Shown in pieces: positions 10,459-19,545 of a stretch of DNA of 35,736 nt; positions within the stretch are counted from its first letter, which is position 1, and the number at the start of each line of letters is the position of its first letter. This DNA comes from Syntrophomonas sp. (GTDB lineage: Bacteria; Bacillota; Syntrophomonadia; Syntrophomonadales; Syntrophomonadaceae). The stretch covers positions 1-35,736 of the forward strand of contig PWPP01000118.1 of the NCBI GenBank assembly GCA_003558625.1, written 5' to 3'. A program made the position numbers and the translations under genes. Below the pieces are notes generated by a model. It ran no database searches. It was not told where the DNA came from and saw nothing but the letters and a program-made list of their open reading frames with translations.

Positions 10459-11775
10459 TTGTATTTACGAGGTAGCATGAAGATCAATGACAAAGGCAAT
10501 CTGGAAGTGGGCGGGATTGAAGCAGGAGACCTGGCCCGGCAATTTGGTACACCCCTTTATGTTTTGGATGAAGCGGGTTTGCGTGAAAACTGCCGCGATT
10601 TTAGGGATGCTTTTGCTTCTTACGGCGATACCCTGGTCATATATGCCAGCAAAACCTTGTCCTGTTTGTCTGTATATAGGATCATCGAGGAAGAAGGCCT
10701 GGGTTTGGATATCGTATCGGGAGGGGAACTGTATACTGCACTTAAAGCAGGTTTTAACATGGAAAAGGTATATTTTCACGGCAACAACAAGAGCAGGGAT
10801 GAAATGGTGCTGGCGGTGAAGTCCGGTTTGGGCCGGATAGTGGTAGACAATCTGTATGAGTTGGATTTGCTGGAAGAGGTTTGTGCGGAATTAAATAAAA
10901 CCCAAAGCATTATGTTGAGGATTACTCCCGGGGTCGAAGCCCATACCCACGAATTTATTAAAACCGGGCAGCTTGATTCAAAATTTGGCTTTACTCTGAG
11001 TAATGGACAGGCGATGGCAGCCATTAAGGCAGCTTTGGAAAAGAAACATCTGCATGTAAAAGGATTGCATTGCCATATCGGATCCCAGATTTTTGAGATG
11101 AGTTCTTATTCGAATACCGCTGAGATCATGATGAATGTATTGGCAGAAGTAAAAGAACGTTTTCATATAGAATTTGAAGAGCTTAATGTGGGGGGGGGAT
11201 TTGGTATTTTTTATGCTGCCGGTGACGATCCCAAGGATCCCCGGGCCTGGGCCCAGGCAGTAATGGATACGGTCAAGGAAAAAGCAAGAGAGTTAAACCT
11301 CAGGCAGCCAAAGATTATTGTTGAACCGGGACGTGCCGTATCCGGTCCGGCAGGGCTGACCTTATATACGGTCGGATCGATTAAAGAGATTCCCGGCATT
11401 AGAAAATATGTGGCTGTTGATGGCGGCATGACGGATAATTTGCGCCCGGCGCTTTATAATGCCAAATACACCGCAGTATTAGCTGACAATGCCGTAAGGG
11501 AAAAAACCGAGATCGTATCTATTGCCGGAAAATGCTGTGAGTCTGGGGATATGCTGATCTGGGATATTGTTTTGCCGGTACTTGAATCGGGTGATTTGAT
11601 AGCCGTTTTTGCCACGGGTGCCTATAATTACTCTATGGCCAGCAATTATAACAAACTGCCCAGGCCGGCCATGGTTCTGGTTAATGAGGGGGCAGCCGAT
11701 GTCATTATTGAAAGAGAAACCTATGATGATTTGATCAGAAATGAAATCCTGTTAGAGCGCCTGGCATCTAAATAA
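10459..11775 (+). CDS. lysA: Diaminopimelate decarboxylase LysA
   Basis: This pyridoxal-phosphate enzyme decarboxylates meso-diaminopimelate to L-lysine. YASKTLSC holds the Schiff-base lysine. HCHIGSQI, the glycine-rich NVGGGFGI, EPGRAVSGPAG, CCESGD (active-site cysteine) and GAYNYSMASNYN are all family motifs. The frame opens at an ATG at 10435 without a ribosome site. The TTG at 10459 has AAGGAG (10445-10450) 8 bases upstream and gives YLRGSMKINDKGNLEVGG, the expected N-terminus, with 438 residues. It stands alone between two terminators. Confidence 0.95.
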   Translation: MYLRGSMKINDKGNLEVGGIEAGDLARQFGTPLYVLDEAGLRENCRDFRDAFASYGDTLVIYASKTLSCLSVYRIIEEEGLGLDIVSGGELYTALKAGFNMEKVYFHGNNKSRDEMVLAVKSGLGRIVVDNLYELDLLEEVCAELNKTQSIMLRITPGVEAHTHEFIKTGQLDSKFGFTLSNGQAMAAIKAALEKKHLHVKGLHCHIGSQIFEMSSYSNTAEIMMNVLAEVKERFHIEFEELNVGGGFGIFYAAGDDPKDPRAWAQAVMDTVKEKARELNLRQPKIIVEPGRAVSGPAGLTLYTVGSIKEIPGIRKYVAVDGGMTDNLRPALYNAKYTAVLADNAVREKTEIVSIAGKCCESGDMLIWDIVLPVLESGDLIAVFATGAYNYSMASNYNKLPRPAMVLVNEGAADVIIERETYDDLIRNEILLERLASK

Positions 11776-11792
11776 AACAGTTAACCATTTTG

Positions 11793-11822
11793 AAATACGG
11801 CCTTTGGGGGCTGTATTTTTTT
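11793..11822 (+). terminator. Rho-independent terminator after lysA
   Basis: AAATACGGCC pairs with GGCTGTATTT (one G-U pair) around a TTTGGG loop, and the right arm runs into a 7-T tract. It lies 18 bp after the lysA stop. Confidence 0.85.
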
Positions 11823-11865
11823 ACCCGCGGTTTCAGGGGATGATTAGATAAGAAACCGGTGGATA

Positions 11866-11874
11866 TGGTATAAT
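11866..11874 (+). promoter_or_regulatory. Extended -10 promoter of the DHH-CBS-nucleotidyltransferase gene
   Basis: TGG followed directly by a perfect TATAAT (11869-11874) forms an extended -10 element. No good -35 is visible, which extended -10 promoters tolerate. It sits between the lysA terminator and the next gene, about 35 bp before the TTG start. Confidence 0.6.
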
Positions 11875-11907
11875 TCTAATATCTTTTGTCTGGGGAGTAA
11901 TGAACAT

Positions 11908-14595
11908 TTGGATATTATCACCTCACATAATGCTCTAGACTTTGACGGTCTGGCTTCCATGGTTGCTGCCGGCAAACTTTATCCGGGAGCGGTGAAAGTA
12001 TTTTCCGGAACGATTGCCCGCAATGTCAAGCAATTCATGGCATTATATAAGGATTCCCTGATTATAAAAAGATCAAAAGAAATAGATCAAAGCAAAGTTA
12101 AGAGGATTATTCTGGTAGATACGGCCAATCCAAATCGCCTGGGCAATTTTCAAGCCCTGGTAAAAAACAAAGACATTGAAATACACATTTATGATCATCA
12201 CCCGCCATCACCGGATGATCTGTCTGGAGTGGTGAAAAGAATAGAGAAAACCGGTGCAGCCACCACCATTTTAGTAGAAGAAATAATGGCAAAAAACATT
12301 CATATCACACCTTTTGATGCCAGTATCTTGGCTTTGGGCATTTATGAAGATACCGGCAGCCTGCTTTTTTCATCCACCACTGCCCGTGATGCGGCGGCAG
12401 TATCATATTTACTGGCCCAGGGTGCTAATTTGGCCGTAGTAACAAATTTCATGGATCTGCCTCTGTCGGATGAACAAAGGAGAATTTTGCAAAATTTACT
12501 GAATACCTCTAAGCATTACCAGATCAAGAACCTGGATATTGCTATTGCCATAGCTGAAGAAAGTACCTTTATAGCCGGTCTAGATATTGTTACCCATCGC
12601 TTAATAGAAGTTGAAAATTGTGATGCGGTATTTGTGGTCGCAAAAATGGGAGAGAGGATCTATGTTGTTGCACGCAGCAGGACCAACCGGCTAAGGGTGA
12701 ATGAAGTATTAAAAGAGATTGGCGGTAGCGGACAAGAAAAGGCAGCATCGGCTTCTATTAAAAACAGCAACCTGGAAGAAGTTATTGAACAGATCAAGAA
12801 AGGGATCTTTGAAAAAACCTATCCGGGTAGGTTGGCGCGGGATATCATGTCTAGTCCGGTTAAAACCTTGCCCCCGGATTTGAGAATGGAGGAAGCGGGC
12901 AAGATTATGCTTAGATATGGTCATACCGGTCTGCCCGTAGTAGAAGAAGGAACAATCGTAGGGATAATTTCCCGGCGTGATATAGACATGGCTAATATCC
13001 ATGATTTAGGTCATGCTCCGGTTAAGGGTTTTATGACCACGGAAGTTTTTTCGGTAACACCACAAACCCCATTGAATGATATACAGAACATTATGGTCCA
13101 GGAAGATGTAGGACGCTTACCGGTGATTGATCATAACAAATTGGTGGGGATTGTTTCCCGCACAGATATATTAAAGACTCTTCATGGTGAAGAATATCAT
13201 GAGGATCATGAAATATTGTATTCCAATCATGAGACCGATACACGAAATTATGCCGGACTCATGCAAACCAAACTTCCTTCCCGTATTACCTTGATTCTCA
13301 TGAGTGCAGGAACCCTGGCAGACGAAATGGGTTACCAGGCCTATTGTGTGGGTGGATTCGTCCGGGATTTTTTATTGGGGGTTCCGAATTTTGATGTGGA
13401 TCTAGTGGTGGAGGGAGATGGCATGGCATTAGCGCGGATGTTGGCCCTTAAGCTTGGAGGCAAGGCGCGGCTTCATGAAAGATTTAAAACCGGGGTTGTC
13501 ATACTAAACGATGGCAATAAAATAGATATTGCCACAGCCAGAACCGAATATTACGAGTACCCCGCAGCCCTGCCCACGGTAGAGAATTCATCGATAAAGG
13601 ATGACTTGTATCGCAGGGATTTTACCATTAATACCCTGGCGATTTGTTTAAACCAGAGCCGCATGGGGGACATCGTGGACTTTTTTGGAGGAAGGAAAGA
13701 CATACAGAATCAATATATACGTATTCTTTATAACTTCAGCTTTGTTGAAGATCCTACCAGAATAATTCGCGCCATCCGCTTCGAACAACGGTATAATTTT
13801 GTTATTGAAGAAGACACTTTGCGTTTTGCCCGGGATGCTATTGAACGCAGGATGCTAGGACGACTATCGTATAACCGGATCATGCAAGAGCTTATATTAA
13901 TATTAAATGAGAGAAATCCGGTCCCGGCAATAGAAAGAATGCAGGAAATTGGTGTTTGGGAGTATATTTTGCCCGAGGTTAGGCCTGAGACGATAGATTG
14001 GAACAAATTAAAAAGAGTGCCCCTGGTAAAGGGATGGTGGGATGCCAGGTATTATAAAACCGCCGTTAAGACCTGGTTAATTTATATTTTAATCTTAATA
14101 TCCGGTTTAACCAAAAATGAACTTGAAAAAGTAAGGGAAAGATATCCATTATATAAATATACGCAAAAAAGCATACAGGAGGCCCTAAAAGTGCCGGCTA
14201 TCATCAACAAAATCCAAAAGGAGCCGGAAATGCCCCTGAGTGAACTTGATCCATTACTAGCAAAGTTTAACATCGAAAGTATGATTTATCTGCTTCTTTC
14301 CATAGGAGAGGAGAGGGTTTTTGAAACAGTGGCCTGCTACCTGGATGTAAAAGATAAAACTAAATTAGAAATCACCGGACATGATTTAATCAACATGGGG
14401 TTAACGCCGGGGCCGGATTTTAGCAAAATACTCTCCCGCATATACCAGCTCAAATTAGATCAGGTGATTAAGAGTCATATGGATGAGCTTCAATTTGCCC
14501 AGGCTTGGATTAAAGAAGGGAGGCTAATAGATGGAGTGGATTCTAAACACGATGACATGGATACCGGCGATCTTAATCGCCCTAACATTTCATGA
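11908..14595 (+). CDS. DHH-CBS-CBS-tRNA nucleotidyltransferase fusion protein
   Basis: An 895-residue multidomain protein. The DHH phosphoesterase part covers about residues 1-290 (HNALDFDG with H7, D11 and D13; D71; DHH at 96-98; IYEDTGS). Two CBS domains follow (about 311-365 and 370-430). A class II nucleotidyltransferase head comes next, from about 475 (GGFVRDFLLG, FDVDLV with D496 and D498, RRDFTINTLA, EDPTR at 614-618), and then an RNA-binding tail. The head family repairs or builds tRNA 3' CCA ends. Proteins of this architecture include A-adding enzymes in organisms that split CC and A addition. Which activity this one has cannot be read here. The DHHA1 motif is IGGSGQEKAAS rather than the usual GGGGH form. 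The start is TTG with GGGGAG upstream, and the gene end overlaps the next gene by 65 bp. Confidence 0.9.
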   Translation: MDIITSHNALDFDGLASMVAAGKLYPGAVKVFSGTIARNVKQFMALYKDSLIIKRSKEIDQSKVKRIILVDTANPNRLGNFQALVKNKDIEIHIYDHHPPSPDDLSGVVKRIEKTGAATTILVEEIMAKNIHITPFDASILALGIYEDTGSLLFSSTTARDAAAVSYLLAQGANLAVVTNFMDLPLSDEQRRILQNLLNTSKHYQIKNLDIAIAIAEESTFIAGLDIVTHRLIEVENCDAVFVVAKMGERIYVVARSRTNRLRVNEVLKEIGGSGQEKAASASIKNSNLEEVIEQIKKGIFEKTYPGRLARDIMSSPVKTLPPDLRMEEAGKIMLRYGHTGLPVVEEGTIVGIISRRDIDMANIHDLGHAPVKGFMTTEVFSVTPQTPLNDIQNIMVQEDVGRLPVIDHNKLVGIVSRTDILKTLHGEEYHEDHEILYSNHETDTRNYAGLMQTKLPSRITLILMSAGTLADEMGYQAYCVGGFVRDFLLGVPNFDVDLVVEGDGMALARMLALKLGGKARLHERFKTGVVILNDGNKIDIATARTEYYEYPAALPTVENSSIKDDLYRRDFTINTLAICLNQSRMGDIVDFFGGRKDIQNQYIRILYNFSFVEDPTRIIRAIRFEQRYNFVIEEDTLRFARDAIERRMLGRLSYNRIMQELILILNERNPVPAIERMQEIGVWEYILPEVRPETIDWNKLKRVPLVKGWWDARYYKTAVKTWLIYILILISGLTKNELEKVRERYPLYKYTQKSIQEALKVPAIINKIQKEPEMPLSELDPLLAKFNIESMIYLLLSIGEERVFETVACYLDVKDKTKLEITGHDLINMGLTPGPDFSKILSRIYQLKLDQVIKSHMDELQFAQAWIKEGRLIDGVDSKHDDMDTGDLNRPNIS

Positions 14596-15154
14596 ATATG
14601 CCCATGGTAAGGTGGCAGATCTTTTAGGGGATCATACTCCTTACCACCAGGGAAGACTTACGCTAAACCCGTTACCGCACATAGACTGGGTGGGTTTTCT
14701 GATGTTATTGCTATTTAAATTCGGTTGGGCTAAGCCCGTACAGGTTAATCCCATGAATTTTAAGAATGTGGGCATGAAAAGAGGGATGCTTTTAGTCTCT
14801 GCAGCGGGGCCGGCGATGAATTTTGCCCTGGCTTTTGTGGGTATGCTGTTGTATAAATATGTTTTGCTTTTTTCCGGCCAGGAATGGGCACATATCACCA
14901 TGAATCTCTTGATCCCACTTATTTGGATCAATATTTTTCTGGCAATTTTTAATCTTTTGCCCGTACCTCCCCTGGACGGATCAAAAATCTTAGCCGGGTT
15001 ATTACCCGATGCAGGGACGAAACTTTTGTATTCCCTTGAACAGTATGGTCCTTTGCTATTGCTTTTACTGATTATGACCGGGGTGGTTGGAAAAATCATA
15101 TTGCCCCTGGCTTATTCAGTTTTTGGTTTATTGGAGTTTATACTGCTGGGATAA
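14531..15154 (+). CDS. M50 family site-2 type membrane metalloprotease
   Basis: A 207-residue multi-span membrane protein of the short M50 (S2P-like) family, which cuts substrates inside the membrane. HEYAH (about residues 21-25) is the HExxH zinc motif, and NLLPVPPLDGSKIL supplies the third zinc ligand. About five to six hydrophobic segments are visible. No PDZ domain is present, so it is the compact form rather than RseP. GGGAGG lies 7 bases before the ATG at 14531, which supports a start inside the 3' end of the upstream gene. Substrates are unknown; homologues commonly sit next to scpA/scpB, as here. Confidence 0.93.
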   Translation: MEWILNTMTWIPAILIALTFHEYAHGKVADLLGDHTPYHQGRLTLNPLPHIDWVGFLMLLLFKFGWAKPVQVNPMNFKNVGMKRGMLLVSAAGPAMNFALAFVGMLLYKYVLLFSGQEWAHITMNLLIPLIWINIFLAIFNLLPVPPLDGSKILAGLLPDAGTKLLYSLEQYGPLLLLLLIMTGVVGKIILPLAYSVFGLLEFILLG

Positions 15155-15166
15155 GGAGAAAACCGA

Positions 15167-15901
15167 ATGGGTTACATGGTAGCCATAGAACATTTCCATG
15201 GTCCACTAGACTTGCTGCTTTACTTAATTGAAAAGAACGAAGTGGATATTTATCATATACCGGTGGCACTAGTGGCGGACCAGTATATACAATACCTCCA
15301 TGAGCAAAGATCAGCAGATTTGGAAAACATTTCGGATTTTTTAATCATGGCTTCCTATTTGCTATACCTAAAAGCAAAAGCCCTTTTGCCGTCGGGGCAG
15401 ATCCATGATCCGGGTCTTGAAGAGGACCCGGAAGACCCCCAAAAGGAATTAGGCCGCAAATTGCATCAATATCAAAAATATAAAAAGGCCGCTCAATTCT
15501 TAATGTTCTGCCAAAACGGCAATGTATCAAGATGTTTCTTTAAAGAAAAGCAGGGTTTGGGGATGAAGACCGAGCGGGTTATCAAAGGGCAGCGATCGGC
15601 TTTAATTGGGGCCTATCAATATATCCTGAACCGGAAAAAGGCCATCACATTTTTCCGTAACCGGGGCCGCCATGATTTCAATCTCAAAAAACAACAGGAA
15701 GAACTGCTTAAACATCTGAAAAACAACCCCCAGGGGATTGTTTTTCAATCTCATATTCAAAAACATTGCCCGGTCCCGGAGGTATCTTCATATTTTCTGG
15801 CTTTGCTGGAATTGGTCCGTTTAAAAAAAGTCAAAGTATACCAGGATCGATTATTTGGGGACATAAAAATTGTATTGGCAGGTGATGGTGCATTATGCTG
15901 A
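15167..15901 (+). CDS. scpA: Segregation and condensation protein ScpA
   Basis: ScpA is the kleisin subunit that bridges the SMC heads in the bacterial condensin complex. The 244-residue protein begins with the typical IEHFHGPLDLLLYLIEKNEVDIYHIP, followed by ISDFLIMASYLLYLKAKALLP. The C-terminal winged-helix region (about 165-235) contacts SMC. The middle is rich in charged residues, as usual. AAGGAG precedes the ATG. The stop overlaps the scpB start by 7 bases, consistent with coupled production of the two subunits. Confidence 0.95.
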   Translation: MGYMVAIEHFHGPLDLLLYLIEKNEVDIYHIPVALVADQYIQYLHEQRSADLENISDFLIMASYLLYLKAKALLPSGQIHDPGLEEDPEDPQKELGRKLHQYQKYKKAAQFLMFCQNGNVSRCFFKEKQGLGMKTERVIKGQRSALIGAYQYILNRKKAITFFRNRGRHDFNLKKQQEELLKHLKNNPQGIVFQSHIQKHCPVPEVSSYFLALLELVRLKKVKVYQDRLFGDIKIVLAGDGALC

Positions 15902-16407
15902 TTCGTGATGAGCTTAAAGCAGCAATAGAAGCCGTACTTTTTGCCCGGGGAGAAAAGGTAAGCCTGGAAGAATTAAGCCAGATTGTTGGTTTTACTCCCC
16001 GGGATATAAAAACTATAATGGAAGAAATACAAGGTGACTATAATCAAAAAAAACATGGCATTCAAGTGATAGAAGATAATAATACCTATGTTATGTGCAC
16101 CAAACCTGAATATCATAAGGTTTTATGGGGGAGGGTAAAGATCTATCATCAGCGCTTGACGGCACCTGCCCTGGAAACCTTGGCTATTATTGCATACCAG
16201 CAGCCGGTCAGCAGAGGTGAAATTGAAAGCATTAGGGGTGTTAGGTGTGATAAAACGATTCATACATTACTGGAAAAGAGGCTGATCCAGGAGGCAGAGA
16301 ATAAAACCAAGCCTTTTGGAGCAGCATGTTATAGCACTACGGAGGAATTTCTGAGAGTTTTTGGACTGGCTTCATTAAATGATTTGCCTGAGTTGGAGGA
16401 GGGTTAA
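15895..16407 (+). CDS. scpB: Segregation and condensation protein ScpB
   Basis: ScpB is the winged-helix dimer that binds ScpA in the SMC complex. It is 170 residues, slightly short but within the family range. Motifs seen are LKAAIEAVLFARGEKVSLEEL at the N-terminus, then LTAPALETLAIIAYQQPVSRGEIESIRGV, the strongest ScpB signature, and TTEEFLRVFGLASLNDLPEL at the end. It overlaps scpA by 7 bases and is followed after 1 base by the next start. Confidence 0.96.
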   Translation: MLIRDELKAAIEAVLFARGEKVSLEELSQIVGFTPRDIKTIMEEIQGDYNQKKHGIQVIEDNNTYVMCTKPEYHKVLWGRVKIYHQRLTAPALETLAIIAYQQPVSRGEIESIRGVRCDKTIHTLLEKRLIQEAENKTKPFGAACYSTTEEFLRVFGLASLNDLPELEEG

Positions 16408-16408
16408 T

Positions 16409-16981
16409 GTGACCAAGTATTCTCTGGAGGAAGAAATAAAGATCAAAGCCCAGAAAGCGAGAAGTGTTGCACGGTATATGTATAGCACACGGGATTTGGT
16501 GGAAGATCAAATTATTAAAGCCCAGGAAAAGGGGTTTTTTGATAATCTTGAAGGAGCAGGAAAAGAGATTAAATTCGAAGAGAACCCATACGAACCTCCT
16601 GAACTCAGGATGGTATTCAAGCTGCTAAAGGATAACAATTTTGCACCATATTGGATTGAGCTGGGAAAAGAAATTGATGCTGACCTGGAAGCCTTTTGGA
16701 AAGAAGCTGATTATTTTAAACGTTACTGCGTTTCTTTTTATAAAGACAAGAATACCCAAACCAAAATCAACCGATTTGAGAAAAAGAAAGCGCATTTTTA
16801 TTATGAATGCAAGTTAAAATTGCAAAAGCTAAATGATAAAATCAACAATTTCAATTTACATTGTCCCACTTTCAGAATCACCCGGGGTAATTTAAACATA
16901 ACCGATGAAATGAACAAGGTGGTCCAACTGATTGAAGCTGCTATGGAAGAGGCCTTGCGAAAAGCCCGTAAACAATTTTAA
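16409..16981 (+). CDS. DUF1992 (DnaJ-homologue subfamily C member 28-like) protein
   Basis: A 190-residue protein whose first half matches DUF1992: VEDQIIKAQEKGFFDNLEGA, then GKEIKFEENPYEPPELRM and PYWIELGKEIDADLEAF. Function is unknown. The family occurs in bacteria and as a C-terminal domain of a eukaryotic DnaJ-like protein, but no J domain is present here. The second half is lysine-rich and likely helical. The frame is open from an upstream ATG at 16379 inside scpB. The GTG at 16409 has GAGGAGGG 5-6 bases upstream and is the better start. It lies 1 bp after scpB, so it is probably translated from the same message. Confidence 0.85.
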   Translation: MTKYSLEEEIKIKAQKARSVARYMYSTRDLVEDQIIKAQEKGFFDNLEGAGKEIKFEENPYEPPELRMVFKLLKDNNFAPYWIELGKEIDADLEAFWKEADYFKRYCVSFYKDKNTQTKINRFEKKKAHFYYECKLKLQKLNDKINNFNLHCPTFRITRGNLNITDEMNKVVQLIEAAMEEALRKARKQF

Positions 16982-17040
16982 TCATACGTCATGTATATAA
17001 CAGATCCAGGCAAAAATCACAGAGAACAAGGAGGATGTAT

Positions 17041-17670
17041 ATGTTATTGGATCTTAGGGTAAAGGATTTTGTAGACCAATTGGCCACTGAAGCTCCTACC
17101 CCCGGTGGCGGGAGTGTTGCAGCCATTGCCGGGGCTTTAGGGGCGGGGTTAATATCTATGGTATGTCGCCTGACCTTGGGTAAAAAAGGGTATGAAGCCG
17201 TGGAAGAGGATATGAAAATTATTTTGGAAAAAAGCGAAGCATTAAGAATGAGAATGTTGCAATTAATCGATGAAGACAGCCACGCTTTTGATCAGGTGAT
17301 GAGCGGTTTTAAGCTGCCCCAAAGAGATGATCAGGAAAAAGCTCATAGAGCTCGCTTTCTGCAAGAAGCCTATAAGAAAGCCTCTGATACCCCGTTTGCA
17401 ATAGCAGAATATTGTTTGCAAATCCTGCTCTTAGCAGAAAAAGCAATTACCCGGGGGAACAAAAATCTTATCAGTGATGTGGGAGTGGCAGCAAAGGTTA
17501 CAGCAGCAGCTTTAGAAAGTGCATTTATGAATATAGATATAAATCTTCCTGCGATTAAAGACCGGGACTATGTGGCTAATATGAAAACCAATATGCAGGA
17601 AATCAAATACCAGGCCGAAGCCAGCACCCAGAAGACCTATCTGGAATATGATGCAATAATGGGGTCATGA
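17041..17670 (+). CDS. fchA: Methenyltetrahydrofolate cyclohydrolase, FchA type
   Basis: A 209-residue protein of the cyclodeaminase/cyclohydrolase family. FchA-type members hydrolyse methenyl-THF to formyl-THF or run the reverse. The signature TPGGGSVAAIAGALGAGLISM lies near residues 20-40. TRGNKNLISDVGVAA near residue 140 is also typical. Placement 71 bp upstream of formate-THF ligase argues for one-carbon metabolism rather than histidine breakdown, although a hutP-like gene occurs 10 kb away. AAGGAGG (17028-17034) selects the ATG at 17041 over the ATG at 17035, which abuts the ribosome site. Confidence 0.9.
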   Translation: MLLDLRVKDFVDQLATEAPTPGGGSVAAIAGALGAGLISMVCRLTLGKKGYEAVEEDMKIILEKSEALRMRMLQLIDEDSHAFDQVMSGFKLPQRDDQEKAHRARFLQEAYKKASDTPFAIAEYCLQILLLAEKAITRGNKNLISDVGVAAKVTAAALESAFMNIDINLPAIKDRDYVANMKTNMQEIKYQAEASTQKTYLEYDAIMGS

Positions 17671-17741
17671 AGAATGTATCAAAAAAATGGTTATTGGGTG
17701 TAACTGCGCTATAGATCCAATAAATATTGAGGAGGGAAAGT

Positions 17742-19409
17742 ATGAAAAGTGATATAGAAATTGCCCAAACGACTTCCATGAAACCCATTAAGGATGTTGC
17801 CGGCACACTGGGTTTAGACGCAGATGACATTGAGCTTTACGGCCCTTATAAGGCCAAGATATCCTTAGAGGTCAGGGAAAAACTTAAAGACAAACCGGAT
17901 GGGAGATTAATTTTGGTCACGGCGATAAATCCTACCCCGGCGGGCGAAGGTAAAACAACCACAACAATTGGCCTGGGCATGGCCTTAAACCGCATGGGCA
18001 AAAAAGCGATTATTGCATTGCGGGAGCCTTCTTTAGGTCCTAGCTTTGGTCTTAAGGGGGGAGCCACGGGCGGAGGCTATTCCCAGCTGGTTCCCATGGA
18101 AGATATAAATCTACATTTTACCGGGGATATTCATGCAGTAACAACCAGCCACAATCTGTTAGCCGCAATGCTTGATAACAGCATCCACCAGGGAAATCCC
18201 CTCAATATTGATCCTCGTAGAATTGTGTTAAGAAGAGTGATGGATCTGAATGAACGAGCACTCCGCAATATCGTCATTGGCCTGGGGGGCACGGCCCATG
18301 GGGTTCCCCGTGAATCTGGCTTTGACATTACGGTTGCTTCTGAAGTAATGGCTTGTCTGTGCCTGGCTGTTGACCTGAATGATATGAAAAAACGGCTGGA
18401 ACGGATTATTGTTGCTTATACCTATGAAGGACAACCAGTCACGGCCCTGGACTTAAAAGTTACGGGTTCTATGACGTTGTTATTAAAGGATGCCATTAAA
18501 CCTAACCTGGTGCAGACAACGGAAAATACTCCTGCTTTAGTCCATGGGGGTCCCTTTGCCAATATCGCCCACGGTTGCAATAGTATCGTGGCCACCTCTT
18601 TAGGGCTGAAACTAGGCGATTACCTGGTTACCGAAGCCGGGTTTGGAGCTGATCTGGGAGCGGAGAAATTTTTTAACCTAAAATGCAGGTATGGCGGGCT
18701 TCAACCGGATGCTGCAGTAGTCGTTGCTAGTATTCGAGCTTTAAAGATTCATGGGGGAGTGGAAAAGAGTGATGTGGACGAAAAAAACCTGGAGGCAGTA
18801 AAACGTGGCATGGCCAACCTGGAAAAACACCTGGACAACATAAAAGGGTTTGGCATCCCCGTAGTGGTAGCCCTGAACGAATTCCCCACTGACAGCGAAG
18901 ATGAAATAAATCTGATAGTTGAGAGATGTAATCATGAGGGAGCAGAAGTGGCGGTTTCCAGGGTTTGGTCTTCAGGCAGCGCCGGGGGCACAGAACTGGC
19001 TCAAAAGGTTATAATGGCGGCGGATAAGCCAGGCAGCTTTCATTACACGTATGCTTTGGAGCAACCCCTCAAAACGAAAATTGCAAGCATTTGCCGCCAG
19101 ATTTATGGAGCTGATGAAGTAAAATACTCGGACAAGGCAGACAAGTCGATAAGTCAGTATGAAGCCATGGGATATGGGGATCTTCCCATATGTATGGCCA
19201 AAACCCAATATTCCTTATCTGACGACCCCAGCCTTAAAGGAAGGCCATCTCACTTTGATATTACCGTTAGGGAAGTTGGATTATCGGCCGGAGCAGGTTT
19301 TATTGTCCCCCTGGCGGGATCTATCCTGACCATGCCCGGTTTGAGTAAGCATCCCAGTGCAGAAAAAATTGATATTTTACCAGACGGCAAGATTGTGGGT
19401 CTTTTTTAA
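17742..19409 (+). CDS. fhs: Formate-tetrahydrofolate ligase
   Basis: This enzyme joins formate to THF using ATP, the first step of the methyl branch of the Wood-Ljungdahl pathway and also a source of formyl-THF for purines. The 555 residues are the normal length. The P-loop [18 protein letters not shown] lies near residue 65. [41 protein letters not shown] and [15 protein letters not shown] are family signatures. The ATG at 17742 follows GAGGAGGG; an in-frame TTG at 17727 overlaps that site and is unlikely. With fchA upstream it makes a two-gene folate unit. Confidence 0.97.
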   Translation: MKSDIEIAQTTSMKPIKDVAGTLGLDADDIELYGPYKAKISLEVREKLKDKPDGRLILVTAINPTPAGEGKTTTTIGLGMALNRMGKKAIIALREPSLGPSFGLKGGATGGGYSQLVPMEDINLHFTGDIHAVTTSHNLLAAMLDNSIHQGNPLNIDPRRIVLRRVMDLNERALRNIVIGLGGTAHGVPRESGFDITVASEVMACLCLAVDLNDMKKRLERIIVAYTYEGQPVTALDLKVTGSMTLLLKDAIKPNLVQTTENTPALVHGGPFANIAHGCNSIVATSLGLKLGDYLVTEAGFGADLGAEKFFNLKCRYGGLQPDAAVVVASIRALKIHGGVEKSDVDEKNLEAVKRGMANLEKHLDNIKGFGIPVVVALNEFPTDSEDEINLIVERCNHEGAEVAVSRVWSSGSAGGTELAQKVIMAADKPGSFHYTYALEQPLKTKIASICRQIYGADEVKYSDKADKSISQYEAMGYGDLPICMAKTQYSLSDDPSLKGRPSHFDITVREVGLSAGAGFIVPLAGSILTMPGLSKHPSAEKIDILPDGKIVGLF

Positions 19410-19482
19410 AGCGGCGTCTTCAGAGGCCAAAGTCCGTTTTTTTGGAGGGTAGACCTGGAAGAAATGGTATGATGATTGTATG

Positions 19483-19507
19483 AAGGGGGATTATGATCCC
19501 CCTTTTT
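19483..19507 (+). terminator. Rho-independent terminator after fhs
   Basis: A perfect 9-bp stem, AAGGGGGAT paired with ATCCCCCTT, has a TATG loop and runs into TTTTT. It lies between the convergent fhs and folE genes. The T-tract is on the plus-strand side only, so it serves fhs best. Confidence 0.9.
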
Positions 19508-19545
19508 GGATGTCATAAAAGTAAAGCCTGGAAGCTCTATTCATT

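Noticed and set aside
14641-15099. A 152-residue open frame on the minus strand opposite the M50 protease gene
   Set aside because: It is the antisense shadow of a strongly conserved protease gene and shows no ribosome site or family signature.
17041-17670. Possible histidine-pathway cyclodeaminase, given the hutP-like gene in the window
   Set aside because: No hutH, hutU, hutI or hutG is present, and the immediate neighbour is fhs, so folate interconversion is the better call.
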